DNA of 64,000 nt. Origin: Candidatus Tidjanibacter faecipullorum. Lineage in GTDB: Bacteria > Bacteroidota > Bacteroidia > Bacteroidales > Rikenellaceae. Of this stretch, positions 7,129-14,759 are shown one piece after another. Location: the NCBI GenBank assembly GCA_019116245.1, contig DXCC01000015.1:40090-104089 (forward strand). Reading direction: 5' to 3'. The notes beneath the pieces are model-generated. The model had not been told where the DNA came from. It saw nothing but the letters and a program-made list of their open reading frames with translations, and did not search any database. The translations under genes and the position numbers were made by a program. Within the stretch, counting starts at the first letter, position 1, and every line of letters begins with the position of its first letter.

Positions 7129-9420
7129 TTACTTTATCGAATTGTAATTATTGAATTTGCGTTGCTGGATAGCGAAATACCAGTCTTCGATATGGTCGTC
7201 CTGACGACGACTTGCGGCCTCCTCTTTGCGTGCATAACTGCGTCGCGTGCTGGCGGCACGTTTCTTGTCTTCAGACGACAGCGCGATGCTCGCTTCATAC
7301 GCCTCGTTGATGTCCGATTTGCGCAAGCCCAACTGCACCGCATCGTCGTAGCCGTAACCGGCCATGTACTCCGATGTACGCAACAGTTCGTCCAAGGCCT
7401 GTTGCGGAGCTTCTCGGTCCGCCTCTTTGCGGCGGCGTAGGTGTTCGCGTGCCGCGCGTTGTTCCGGTGTCTCCTCGATGTAAGCGGCCGACGCCTTGAC
7501 CGTCACCGGTGGGCACGTCATGATGAAACGGCCGTCGCGACTGTATAAGTCCGCACCTGTTCGATCATACACCACGCGCACACGACTGTCGTAGCCATTA
7601 CCAGTCGCCCGAGATATGGCCTCGGCTCCGGTCGTGGCATAATCCGGTATCTCGTACATGCAGGTGGCCGTTGCTCCGGTAGGGGTCACAAAGCCACGCA
7701 TTCGTTCGATGGATAGTTCGGTAGTTGCGCCGAAGATGCGGCGAGCCTGCTGGGCATCCATCGGTCGGCATTCTGGATTCTTTCGGGCGAACTTCTCGGC
7801 CGGTGTGGTGCCGTCTCCCAACGGACGGTTGTTCCAAGCCTCGATGCGCTCCTCCAGTACGGCGACTGCCTCCGAATAGGTCGGATAATCGAACACCGAC
7901 ATGCCGTCGGTATTGGCGCGGCCGCCGATGGAGGCGTTGTGCGACGACCTCACGAACTCTTTGCAAGAACGCAACACGACGTTCTTGAAGAGTCGGAAAT
8001 ACTTTTCGGCGGGATTGGCCTGCGAGTTGTGTGCCTCGATGCGGCGCACGCGGTTGAACACCGTAGCCAGCCACTCGCGCGATTCGCTTTTGGAAAACGC
8101 CGGTGCGTTGTCCGACACGAACTCGAACATCGTCTGTCGGCCGCCGCGCTCGACAGCCATGCGAACGGCCTGCCGCACGATGTCGAACGTTTCCTCACTC
8201 GATCCCTCGGCCGCGATACCGTAACCGGCGATGTACCCGCTGGCCACGTCCGTAATCATCACCACGTAGAGGTTACGGGTTCGCGTCTCCTCTTCGTATC
8301 GACGGGTCTCCTTGTTGTATTTACGCAACGTGTAGCGGTAGCTGATCAAACCCGAGCCGTCGCCGCAGAAGAGCGAATGCGCCCATGTCAGTTTCTCGGA
8401 CGGCACGTAGGTCAAGTAGTGTTTCTTGTAATAATCCTCGCCGTGGCGGAACAGGTCGAACTTCAACCGATTCGGCAGGGCGGTGAGCTGGCGGCAGAAA
8501 GTGCGTTCCGAGACAGGTTCCTCACCCGCGTCGCAGATGGCCGGGACATACCGTTCGCGGTATAATGTTGCCAGAGCCTCCTTCTGCGGCCCGTCGAGAT
8601 TTACGTAGGCCATGAACATGACCGCCTGATGAATGTCGAACTTGTACACTTCGCCCGTCTCTTTGTCGATGACGGGGTATTTGCCCACAATGCGCCGGTT
8701 GTCGTTGCCGAGTTTGGCCGAGATGATCCAGCGGCGTTGGTCGTCCGTGTCGGCGGGGAACCCCGCCAGCTTGTTGCGCAGACTCGTCGCCGTCGTAACA
8801 CGCAGGTTGGCCAGCCGCAACTGGGCCAACACGTCGGCACAGGCTTCATAGAATGCTCCGACCGTAGCGACGCCATAGTCCGCCATGCGCCCCTCGCGCA
8901 CCGTGTCCGCAATCATGCGACACCAGCCCAGCGCGCGGGCATAGTCGCGACACGTGGCGGCGGCGATCGAACACCCGCTCTGGGTCTGCAACCAGCGCAT
9001 GTCCGCATTGTCGGTGCGCTCGGCCGCCGCATCGATCAGGGCGTTGCGCAGGGCGGCCTGCCGTTCCCTGCTTTGCGTGAGGTTCTGCTCCTCCACATGG
9101 GCGAGCAGCTCCTCTTTCGAGGGCAGGCGGTCGCGGTAGCAGGTCGGCCGCCGGTTCGGTATCGTGTCGATGTCGTAATAATACTGGCCGCCCTTGCGTC
9201 CCCATCGCCACGACTTGCCCGGCCTCTTGCCGAGAAAGAACTCGTCCTGCCTGGCGACCTTCTGCCATGAGGCGGGGAGGGATTGCTTGTACTGAACGCG
9301 GGCTTTTTTACTGAAATAAGTATCAGCTATACCACAACACTCCATTACCAAACGTTGAGACACCCAGACGGTTGTTCCGTCCGAGGTCTCGCGCAGCAGT
9401 ATGTCGTTCGGTAATATCAT
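7129..9420 (-). CDS. MuA-type DDE transposase
   Basis: A 763-residue transposase that cuts and joins phage ends to target DNA for integration and replicative transposition. The catalytic triad is visible as D354 (FCGDGSG), D437 (FVSDNAPAF) and E472 (SQANPAEKYFRLFK), with the rve-type core between. The N-terminal part contains the Mu-type DNA-binding region (YKQSLPASWQ and a basic KRPGKSWRWGRKGG). The C-terminal beta domain is followed by a charged helical tail rich in Arg and Glu, as needed for MuB contact. Length is slightly above the 663 residues of Mu A. It is the first large gene of the leftward early operon. Confidence 0.95.
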   Translation of the reverse strand: MILPNDILLRETSDGTTVWVSQRLVMECCGIADTYFSKKARVQYKQSLPASWQKVARQDEFFLGKRPGKSWRWGRKGGQYYYDIDTIPNRRPTCYRDRLPSKEELLAHVEEQNLTQSRERQAALRNALIDAAAERTDNADMRWLQTQSGCSIAAATCRDYARALGWCRMIADTVREGRMADYGVATVGAFYEACADVLAQLRLANLRVTTATSLRNKLAGFPADTDDQRRWIISAKLGNDNRRIVGKYPVIDKETGEVYKFDIHQAVMFMAYVNLDGPQKEALATLYRERYVPAICDAGEEPVSERTFCRQLTALPNRLKFDLFRHGEDYYKKHYLTYVPSEKLTWAHSLFCGDGSGLISYRYTLRKYNKETRRYEEETRTRNLYVVMITDVASGYIAGYGIAAEGSSEETFDIVRQAVRMAVERGGRQTMFEFVSDNAPAFSKSESREWLATVFNRVRRIEAHNSQANPAEKYFRLFKNVVLRSCKEFVRSSHNASIGGRANTDGMSVFDYPTYSEAVAVLEERIEAWNNRPLGDGTTPAEKFARKNPECRPMDAQQARRIFGATTELSIERMRGFVTPTGATATCMYEIPDYATTGAEAISRATGNGYDSRVRVVYDRTGADLYSRDGRFIMTCPPVTVKASAAYIEETPEQRAAREHLRRRKEADREAPQQALDELLRTSEYMAGYGYDDAVQLGLRKSDINEAYEASIALSSEDKKRAASTRRSYARKEEAASRRQDDHIEDWYFAIQQRKFNNYNSIK

Positions 9421-9522
9421 GTTTGGAGTCTCTTTTGGGGTCGTTTAACCGGCGTTTTTTTGCTTTGTTCCCGCTCCGGTCTCGCTCCGGACGGCGGCCT
9501 GTCTCCGCTGCGGGATTTTGGT

Positions 9523-9530
9523 TAATTTTG
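9523..9530 (+). promoter_or_regulatory. -7 promoter box for the 56-aa phage gene
   Basis: TAATTTTG matches the Bacteroidetes -7 consensus TAnnTTTG. It lies 38 bp before the ATG at 9569. No good -33 element stands out. The stretch 9421-9568 between the transposase and this gene otherwise holds only a GC-rich segment with a short tandem CGCTCCGG. Confidence 0.45.
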
Positions 9531-9568
9531 TGTCGTGAAACTTTTAATCAACCATTAAAAATTGCGCT

Positions 9569-9739
9569 ATGGAAGCACAACAAAATGAGGACATTATGCT
9601 GTATCTGGCTGTTATTTGGAAAAAGCTAACCGACATTGAGCATCAGATACAGGGTGGTGGTAAACGTATTGCTCCGATCACTACCTATTTGCGCGAATTG
9701 GAGCAGGAAGTTGAAAAGGTCGCTCGTCAAATGCGATGA
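9569..9739 (+). CDS. Small phage protein (56 aa), divergent from the transposase
   Basis: ATG at 9569 to TGA at 9737-9739. The product is a helix-rich 56-residue protein (IMLYLAVIWKKLTDIEH, later TTYLRELEQEVEKVARQMR) with no recognised family. A promoter-like box lies 38 bp upstream. Its 3' end overlaps the convergent 53-residue gene by 13 bp. Being rightward inside the leftward early block, it would be expressed separately, perhaps in the lysogen. Confidence 0.55.
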   Translation: MEAQQNEDIMLYLAVIWKKLTDIEHQIQGGGKRIAPITTYLRELEQEVEKVARQMR

Positions 9740-9888
9740 GTGAACTCGTATTCTTCGATGCCGTATAGCGCGGGGGTGAACATCGTTTTTCGGCAAATGA
9801 GCAGACCGAAAAGTCGGTATTCTATGCACGTGCCGATGACTTTATTGGTGTCGACGGCGACGATCGGAAGGATGATTTTGGTTGTCAT
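9727..9888 (-). CDS. Small phage protein (53 aa)
   Basis: ATG at 9888 opens a frame of 53 residues, starting MTTKIILPIVAVDTNKVIGT and ending in EEYEFTHRI, with mixed strand-like character. It is spaced 52 bp after the preceding leftward gene and would be part of the early operon. No family is recognised. The 3' end overlaps the convergent 56-residue gene. Confidence 0.45.
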   Translation of the reverse strand: MTTKIILPIVAVDTNKVIGTCIEYRLFGLLICRKTMFTPALYGIEEYEFTHRI

Positions 9889-9940
9889 ACTTTCGTTTAG
9901 ATTTAATGGTGTTTGGATCCTTGCTGCGGGAAATACGGGG

Positions 9941-10174
9941 TCAGCCGTTTATCGGGTCGAGCATCTCCGCACAGAACATGTGCGGAAACTTGTCGAGCCA
10001 CAGGATGCCCCCTTCGCCGACATCGGTCACGGTGGCCTTTTTGCCGCAGCACCGCTTCATCTTCTTGGAGAAGTCGGTGATCATGCTGCCGTAACACACG
10101 CTGCCGTCGATCGCGTTGTCGCGGAACCACCGGCGCGACTTGACGCGCACTCTGTCTCCTGCTTTGTACTGCAT
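9941..10174 (-). CDS. Small phage protein with SH3/KOW-like N-terminus (77 aa)
   Basis: The start at 10174 gives MQYKAGDRVRVKSRRWFRDN. That is 2 bp after the stop of the upstream gene, which decides it against longer frames. The opening YKAGDRVRVKS resembles the first strand of small beta-barrel (KOW/SH3-like) proteins, and a second GKKATVTDVGEGGILW repeats the theme. This supports a small barrel, but no function is known. The pattern CCGKK near residue 42 is not a full zinc motif. Confidence 0.55.
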   Translation of the reverse strand: MQYKAGDRVRVKSRRWFRDNAIDGSVCYGSMITDFSKKMKRCCGKKATVTDVGEGGILWLDKFPHMFCAEMLDPING

Positions 10175-10176
10175 GG

Positions 10177-10356
10177 CTATTCGCATTTTACGTAACGGAG
10201 AAACAGGTTGTGACCGATCCATCCGCTGACGAGACCGAGATTGATGCCGACGACGGCGAGAATCGACACCCACACGGGGGTGAAGGCGAAGAACAGAACT
10301 CCGAGAATTTCGGCGGCGAGCACGGCGGCCGCGATGATGATGACTTGCTTTTTCAT
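10177..10356 (-). CDS. Small two-helix membrane protein (59 aa)
   Basis: The ATG at 10356 opens MKKQVIIIAAAVLAAEILGV. Two hydrophobic helices are evident (about residues 4-24 and 27-48), with GWIGHNLFLRYVKCE after them. A longer frame starting at 10452 is rejected because its added N-terminus has no hydrophobic or coding character. Two-helix proteins of this size in phages can be holins or superinfection-exclusion proteins; neither is shown here, and the early-operon position argues against a lysis role. Confidence 0.55.
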   Translation of the reverse strand: MKKQVIIIAAAVLAAEILGVLFFAFTPVWVSILAVVGINLGLVSGWIGHNLFLRYVKCE

Positions 10357-10448
10357 GACTTGTTGTTTGTGTTGGATTGGTTCCCCGTCCCGGCATCGCT
10401 CCGGCAAGACGTCCGTTCGTGACGGGGAGTGCTTCTTCAAGGGCACCG

Positions 10449-10646
10449 TCAAGAGTGTTCGGACGGTCGGGACTGACGTTCGGCCAGCATCGCCTCGGCC
10501 GCTTTCAGTACAGGCTCACTCACGACACGGTTCTGCAATACGCGGGATACCCATTCGCGGCTTACTCCTGCTCTTTTCGCAATGCGATTGATGTCGCCAT
10601 TGCGCAGCTGTTTGCGGATTTGCGCTATTCGTTCTTGCCTTTCCAT
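10449..10646 (-). CDS. Ner/Cro-like helix-turn-helix regulator
   Basis: From ATG 10646, 65 residues: MERQERIAQIRKQLRNGDIN, then IAKRAGVSREWVSRVLQNR, a clear HTH, and VLKAAEAMLAERQ. This is the size and place of Ner in Mu: first gene of the leftward early operon, divergent from the repressor. It probably represses the early and repressor promoters in the 10646-10748 interval. Frames beginning further upstream (10703) would overlap the -7 box and are rejected. About 90 bp separate it from the next early gene. Confidence 0.7.
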   Translation of the reverse strand: MERQERIAQIRKQLRNGDINRIAKRAGVSREWVSRVLQNRVVSEPVLKAAEAMLAERQSRPSEHS

Positions 10647-10666
10647 GATTGATTCTATTTTTTCTC

Positions 10667-10674
10667 TATTTTTG
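10667..10674 (+). promoter_or_regulatory. -7 box, repressor promoter
   Basis: TATTTTTG fits TAnnTTTG and lies 73 bp before the repressor ATG at 10748. It overlaps the left arm of the operator dyad. Confidence 0.5.
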
Positions 10675-10689
10675 TGTAGGTTCACAACG

Positions 10690-10697
10690 CAAAAATA
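10690..10697 (-). promoter_or_regulatory. -7 box, early (ner) promoter
   Basis: On the minus strand TATTTTTG, followed 43 bp later by the Ner-like ATG at 10646. A TTG at 10720-10718 (minus) lies about 20 bp upstream, suitable as -33. It overlaps the operator dyad, so the two promoters face each other within 25 bp. Confidence 0.55.
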
Positions 10698-10747
10698 TAG
10701 CAAATTATCTACAAAAGCAAGGTTGTGTAGAGAAATATTTATGTCGT

Positions 10748-11818
10748 ATGCAGAAAATAATCGACAGAATAGCGCATCTGATTGACAAAAAAGGTATTAG
10801 CATTAGGTCGTTTGAGGCTGCCATTGGAGCCTCAAATGGGCTGATCAACCGTGCCGCAAAGAAAAGAACGGATATCAATGCTGAATGGCTATCGAAAATT
10901 ATCAGCGCTTTTCCTGACGTGAATCCTGCGTGGTTATTGACGGGCGAAGGGGAAATGTTTAGACTTTCGCTGGAATCTTCCGAAGAAAAATCACAAACGA
11001 AATGTGCAGAAAACGCCACCCTTTCAAAGGGTGGCATGCAGGGTGGCACAAAGGGTGGTTTTCCAAAACTGCAGAAAATGCCACCCAATGCCGCCGAAGA
11101 AAAATCACAAACGAAATGTGCAGAAAACACCATCAATTTATATGATGGGGACGTTGATGGTGTAAATGATGGAAAACGAAATATGCAAGAAACACCATCA
11201 ATTAATGTCTCTCCGAAAACAATACCTTCCGGACGGAAATATCCGGAACCTCACCGTGAGGCGGCAATGGCCGGTGACGCGAGACGGCATTATGTGACGA
11301 TGGTCGAGGTGCCGGTCGTGGATGTCGAGGCGGCAGCCGGTGGCGGCTCGGCGAACAGCGACTATTTCGAGGATGCCGAGACACTGCATTTCCCCTCGTC
11401 GGTGCTGTCTCCTACTTCCTCCATGCGATTGTGTATCAGTGTCAAAGGTGAATCGATGGAGCCGACGTTGTTCGACGGCACGCGCATCGTGGTGCGTCGC
11501 CTTGACCGCTCGGAATGGGCGCGAATCCGTAGTGGAAACGTCTATGTCGTCACCGATCGCGAGGGCAGCACCTATGTCAAGCGCGTGCGGAACAACCTGC
11601 AATTATTTGGAATGCTGACTCTTGTGTCGGACAACCCGGACCAGCGGAAATACAAGACATTTCAGTTGCAGGAAGAGGAGATTTTCAACGTTTGGGAGGT
11701 CGAATTGGTCATTTCCGACACAATACCACCGTCAGAAAGGGAGAGAATAGACGATTTGCGGGACGAGATGATGGAGTTGAAGGCATGGCTCCAAACGATG
11801 ATGACACGCGAAAAATAG
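10748..11818 (+). CDS. CI/LexA-like phage repressor (HTH plus S24 peptidase)
   Basis: Encodes 356 residues from ATG 10748. An N-terminal HTH (about residues 5-65: SIRSFEAAIGASNGLINRA, then NPAWLLTGEGEM) is typical of Bacteroidetes phage repressors. The C-terminal S24 domain has the catalytic Ser in KGESMEPTLFDG (S236) and the Lys in STYVKRV (K278). The linker between (residues about 77-160) is low in structure and contains an exact 35-nt duplication with hairpin-forming inserts. The protein would keep the early genes off in the lysogen and self-cleave after RecA activation. It is divergent from the Ner-like gene. The longer frame starting at 10649 is rejected because the promoter lies inside it. 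Confidence 0.85.
   Translation: MQKIIDRIAHLIDKKGISIRSFEAAIGASNGLINRAAKKRTDINAEWLSKIISAFPDVNPAWLLTGEGEMFRLSLESSEEKSQTKCAENATLSKGGMQGGTKGGFPKLQKMPPNAAEEKSQTKCAENTINLYDGDVDGVNDGKRNMQETPSINVSPKTIPSGRKYPEPHREAAMAGDARRHYVTMVEVPVVDVEAAAGGGSANSDYFEDAETLHFPSSVLSPTSSMRLCISVKGESMEPTLFDGTRIVVRRLDRSEWARIRSGNVYVVTDREGSTYVKRVRNNLQLFGMLTLVSDNPDQRKYKTFQLQEEEIFNVWEVELVISDTIPPSERERIDDLRDEMMELKAWLQTMMTREK
10980..11204 (+). repeat. Direct repeats with stem-loops inside the repressor linker
   Basis: Two identical 35-nt copies lie at 10980-11014 and 11094-11128, and a degenerate third at about 11173-11204. Copy 1 is followed by a near-perfect palindrome (GCCACCCTTT, 1 base, AAAGGGTGGC, 11015-11035). Copy 2 is followed by CCATCA/TGATGG. 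All are in frame within the linker, giving the repeated peptide EEKSQTKCAEN. Confidence 0.8.
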
Positions 11819-12213
11819 CCGCAAAAACGGCCAAAAACGGGCATATTTGCGCGTCCGGAGTTTTTATGAGTTTTTGAGCGCGTTTAAGGGGGCTTTGCTG
11901 TGTGTTTTGTGAGGGACAGGGTCATGTGCTGTGGTGGCTCGCGCCGTGAGATGTCGCCGAAGTGGGGTGATCTGTCGGTGCTGTAACTGGATTCTCGAGT
12001 GGCGACTTATAAAAACCTCGACTTTTGAGGCGTCTGGTTATAGCAGCAATCCCGTTTTTGGGGGCTTCCCCCTTGAAATTCCAACACTAAAATTATACTA
12101 AATTATACCTCACAACACCCACTCAGAAACCGTAACAGACTATGTTACAATAAAATCACCCCAAACATCCTTTCTGCACATTTCGTATTGCCCCTTACAA
12201 CGGGCCTCCGTTG
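11819..12213. other. Prophage end region and junction to the chromosome
   Basis: No gene is seen in this stretch. A 17-bp motif CGTTTnnGGGGGCTTnn occurs at 11881-11897 and again at 12053-12069; the second copy forms a hairpin GGGGG-CTT-CCCCC. Paired sites near a Mu-type end would suit transposase binding. The prophage end probably lies just after 12075. After that the sequence turns AT-rich, with a tandem ATTATACTAA-like repeat at about 12090-12109. Confidence 0.5.
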
Positions 12214-12243
12214 TTGCCTTTTTGCCGCAAACTTTTATCTTTG
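12214..12243 (+). promoter_or_regulatory. Promoter of the DUF3467-GNAT operon
   Basis: -33 TTG at 12214-12216 and -7 TATCTTTG at 12236-12243, 19 bp apart; the ATG at 12295 follows 51 bp on. Confidence 0.7.
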
Positions 12244-12294
12244 TTATAATAAAACCGACTGCAGAACCCCCACTGCGTCTAAAATTTACCTGTT

Positions 12295-12606
12295 ATGGCA
12301 AACGAAAAGCCCCAACACATCGACATCACGCTCGATGAGCCCACCAACCTTGGCGTTTATGCCAACCTTGCCATCATCTCCCACTCGGCTACGGAATTCA
12401 TTCTCGACTTCGCCTCCGTACTGCCGGGTCTGCCGAAGGCCAAGGTACGCAGCCGCGTCATCCTCGCTCCCGAGCATGCCAAACGGCTGCTGCCCTCCCT
12501 GCAGGAGAACGTAGCCCGTTACGAAAACACATTCGGTCCGATTCCGGTACGTCAGGGTACACCCCGCGACGGCGGCAAGGGCGGTTTCAACATGGGCGAA
12601 GCCTGA
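12295..12606 (+). CDS. DUF3467 family protein
   Basis: A 103-residue protein conserved in Bacteroidetes. The pattern ANLAIISHSATEFILDFA followed by VRSRVILAPEHAKRLLPSLQ and a C-terminal NVARYENTFG is diagnostic of DUF3467. No enzymatic role is known; it was often noted near transcription and translation genes. It is the first chromosomal gene after the prophage, with a good promoter, and is 10 bp upstream of a GNAT gene. Confidence 0.85.
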   Translation: MANEKPQHIDITLDEPTNLGVYANLAIISHSATEFILDFASVLPGLPKAKVRSRVILAPEHAKRLLPSLQENVARYENTFGPIPVRQGTPRDGGKGGFNMGEA

Positions 12607-12616
12607 TCCTGAAGCC

Positions 12617-13177
12617 ATGAGAAGACTCTACACGGAACGGATGATCCTGCGGCCGTGGATCGTCGCCGACGCGGAAGCGCTCTACACCTATGCCAGCGAT
12701 CCGCACATCGGCCCCGCAGCCGGATGGATGCCCCACACCTCCGTCGCCGAAAGCGAACGGGTCATCCGCACGCTCTTCTCCGCACCGGACACCTATGCCG
12801 TGACCCTGCGGGGAGATGACCGGCCGATTGGCTGCGTCAATCTGCTGACCGGCACGAACAGCAACCTGCCGCTGGAGGAGAATGAGGCGGAGGTAGGCTA
12901 CTGGATCGGCGCCCCCTTCCAGGGCCGGGGACTGATCCCCGAAGCGGTCGAGGCACTCATGACCCACGCTTTCGCCGACCTGGGACTGGCCATGCTGTGG
13001 TGCGGCCACTTCGACGGCAACCTCGCCTCGGAGCGCGTCCAGGCCAAATGCGGATTCCGCCACCGCCGTACGGAGACGAACCGCTACGTCGCCCCGATCG
13101 ACGCCTTCCGCACCGTGCTCATCAGCAGCATCTCCCGCCAGGAGTGGCAGCAACGGCTCTCCGCCCGGCACCACTGA
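12617..13177 (+). CDS. GNAT family N-acetyltransferase
   Basis: A 186-residue acetyltransferase of the RimJ/RimL type. It opens RLYTERMILRPWIVADAEAL, then shows VGYWIGAPFQGRGLIPEAVE, the acetyl-CoA binding Q/RxxGxG/A loop. Near the C-terminus, NLASERVQAKCGFRH is the motif after which the family continues. The substrate (an amine of a protein or small molecule) is unknown. It is co-transcribed with DUF3467 and ends before a terminator at 13200. Confidence 0.85.
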   Translation: MRRLYTERMILRPWIVADAEALYTYASDPHIGPAAGWMPHTSVAESERVIRTLFSAPDTYAVTLRGDDRPIGCVNLLTGTNSNLPLEENEAEVGYWIGAPFQGRGLIPEAVEALMTHAFADLGLAMLWCGHFDGNLASERVQAKCGFRHRRTETNRYVAPIDAFRTVLISSISRQEWQQRLSARHH

Positions 13178-13199
13178 CCGGCTCCCCCCTGCAAACAAT

Positions 13200-13237
13200 C
13201 GGGGCGGACCCTCCGAATGGAGAGCCCGCCCCGCATT
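13200..13237. terminator. Terminator after the GNAT gene
   Basis: CGGGGCGG (13200-13207) pairs with CCGCCCCG (13226-13233), with a smaller CCTC/GAG pairing inside, followed by CATTTTATT. It lies between the GNAT gene and the convergent aminopeptidase. Confidence 0.6.
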
Positions 13238-13255
13238 TTATTCCGTCGCAACGGA

Positions 13256-14653
13256 TCAGTTGCCGGCCATGAAGGTCTCGATCTCCTCGACCGTCACCGG
13301 AATGCGGCGTTTGCCGAGAATGCGGTTGCCCGTCTCGGTGATGAGCAGGTCATCCTCGATGCGCACACCGCCGAAGTTCATGTAGGGCTCCAGTTTGTCG
13401 AAGTTGATGAACTCCTTGTTCAACCCCTCGTTTTTCCACTTGGCAATATAGGCCGGAATGAAGTAGATGCCCGGTTCGTCGGTCATCACCATGCCTGTCT
13501 GCAGGCGGCGCGCCATGCGCAGGTTGCTAACGCCCAACTGGTTGCTGCGTTCGGTTTCGAGGTCGTATCCCACGTATTTCTCGCCGATATCCTCCATGTC
13601 GTGCACATCGAGACCCATCATGTGGCCCAGTCCGTGAGGCATGAAGAGAGCATGTACGCCTTTCTCGACCGCATCGTCCAGATTGCCCTTCACCAGACCG
13701 AGTGCCGAGAGCCCCTCGAGGATCACCCGCACGGCGGCAAAGTGTACGTCGCGGTAGAGGATGCCCGGACGGGCCAGCTCAAAGGCACGGGCATTGGCAG
13801 CCAGGACGATGTTGTAGATATCGCGCTGCATGGGCGTAAACTTGCCGTTCACCGGATAGGTACGCGTAAAGTCGCTGCAGTAGTTCATCAGATTCTCGGC
13901 ACCGGCATCGACCAGCAGCATGCGGCCGCTCTCCAGAATACCGTTGTGGCTGTGGTTGTGGAGCGTTTCGCCGTGCTGCGTCACGATGGAGTGGAACGAC
14001 ACGCCGTCGCCCATCTCGAGCGTCACACCTTCGATGGCTCCGGCAATGTCCCGCTCACGCACGCCCGGACGGCACATGCGCATGGCCGTCGTATGCATGC
14101 GGTAGCCGATCTCGCAGGCCTCCTCGATCTCGCGGATCTCGTCGTCCGACTTCTTGTCGCGCAGCGATACGATGGCGATCGCCAGTTCAACCGAAATGCG
14201 GTGCGCCACCATGTCGGGCGTCAGGCCGAGCCATGCACAGAGTTTCAGTTTGTTGTCCCCGCGATAGGGCGGCAGGAAGTGGATGTGGCGGCCCTTGCGG
14301 ATAGCCAGCGTCAACGTCTCCTGCAGCTGGGCGAGCGAACCGGTGCGGGTCACGCCGACACTGGCACCGAGTTCATGGACGGTCGGCTGGGGACCGGTCC
14401 AGATAATATCGTCCATCGAGAGGTCGTCGCCGAAGAGCCAGTCCTCGCCGGCATCGATGTCGAGCAGGCCGACCAGATCGGGCTGCTGAATGCCGAAGAA
14501 ATAGAGGAAGTTGCTGTCCTGACGGAAATGATAGGCGTTGTCCGGATAGTTGCGGGGAGCCTCGCCGTTGCCGGGCAACAGGATGATGCCGCCGCGCGAC
14601 ACGCGTTCACGCAACAGTTGGCGGCGCTGGATGTAAGTTTCTTTCGAGAACAT
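13256..14653 (-). CDS. pepP: Xaa-Pro aminopeptidase (M24, aminopeptidase P family)
   Basis: A 465-residue M24 metallopeptidase that removes N-terminal residues before proline. The metal ligands are visible in order: Asp in LLVDAGAE, Asp in CSDFTRTYPV, His in PHGLGHMMGLDVHD, Glu in MTDEPGIY and Glu in VRIEDDLL. The N-terminal creatinase-like domain (MFSKETYIQRRQLLRERV) matches the family start, and the length is normal. The upstream region has a near-consensus TAACTTTA box rather than a full -7. It is cytoplasmic and probably monocistronic. Confidence 0.9.
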   Translation of the reverse strand: MFSKETYIQRRQLLRERVSRGGIILLPGNGEAPRNYPDNAYHFRQDSNFLYFFGIQQPDLVGLLDIDAGEDWLFGDDLSMDDIIWTGPQPTVHELGASVGVTRTGSLAQLQETLTLAIRKGRHIHFLPPYRGDNKLKLCAWLGLTPDMVAHRISVELAIAIVSLRDKKSDDEIREIEEACEIGYRMHTTAMRMCRPGVRERDIAGAIEGVTLEMGDGVSFHSIVTQHGETLHNHSHNGILESGRMLLVDAGAENLMNYCSDFTRTYPVNGKFTPMQRDIYNIVLAANARAFELARPGILYRDVHFAAVRVILEGLSALGLVKGNLDDAVEKGVHALFMPHGLGHMMGLDVHDMEDIGEKYVGYDLETERSNQLGVSNLRMARRLQTGMVMTDEPGIYFIPAYIAKWKNEGLNKEFINFDKLEPYMNFGGVRIEDDLLITETGNRILGKRRIPVTVEEIETFMAGN

Positions 14654-14759
14654 GGTTGTTATGATTTATCGTTGATTTCGATTTTCAGCCCTACCATGTA
14701 AAGTTACGCTTTTTTCGGACACGCCGTATCGCCACGCTCAAAATAGCCTGTCCGGCCCG

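Larger units (their letters stand above)
10661..10735. promoter_or_regulatory. Operator region of the prophage genetic switch
   Basis: TTTCTCTA (10661-10668) and TAGAGAAA (10728-10735) form a long dyad centred near 10698. Inside it TTGTGTAG occurs twice as a direct repeat (10672-10679 and 10723-10730), and CTACA/TGTAG (10709-10713, 10726-10730) form a smaller dyad. Both divergent -7 boxes lie within it. Binding by the repressor or the Ner-like protein is inferred. Confidence 0.55.
1..12086. mobile_element. Mu-like transposable prophage (partial, early end inside window)
   Basis: A DDE transposase of MuA type, a MuB-type AAA ATPase, GemA, DUF3164, a Ner-like regulator, a LexA/CI-like repressor, a DUF935 portal, a MuF head protein and a Phage_tail_S morphogenesis protein lie together, the hallmark set of Mu-like phages. 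Late genes run rightward and early genes leftward, so the early block is inverted relative to phage Mu. The left part of the phage lies outside the window. The right boundary is inferred: the repressor ends at 11818 and a chromosomal promoter begins near 12214, so the end lies between them. The outermost repeat-plus-hairpin sits at 12053-12075 and CA dinucleotides, as in Mu-type termini, follow at 12082-12086. The exact base is not known. Confidence 0.85.

Noticed and set aside
9437..9510. Tandem CGCTCCGG motif next to the transposase
   Set aside because: Only two short copies; too little to call a transposase site or a repeat array.
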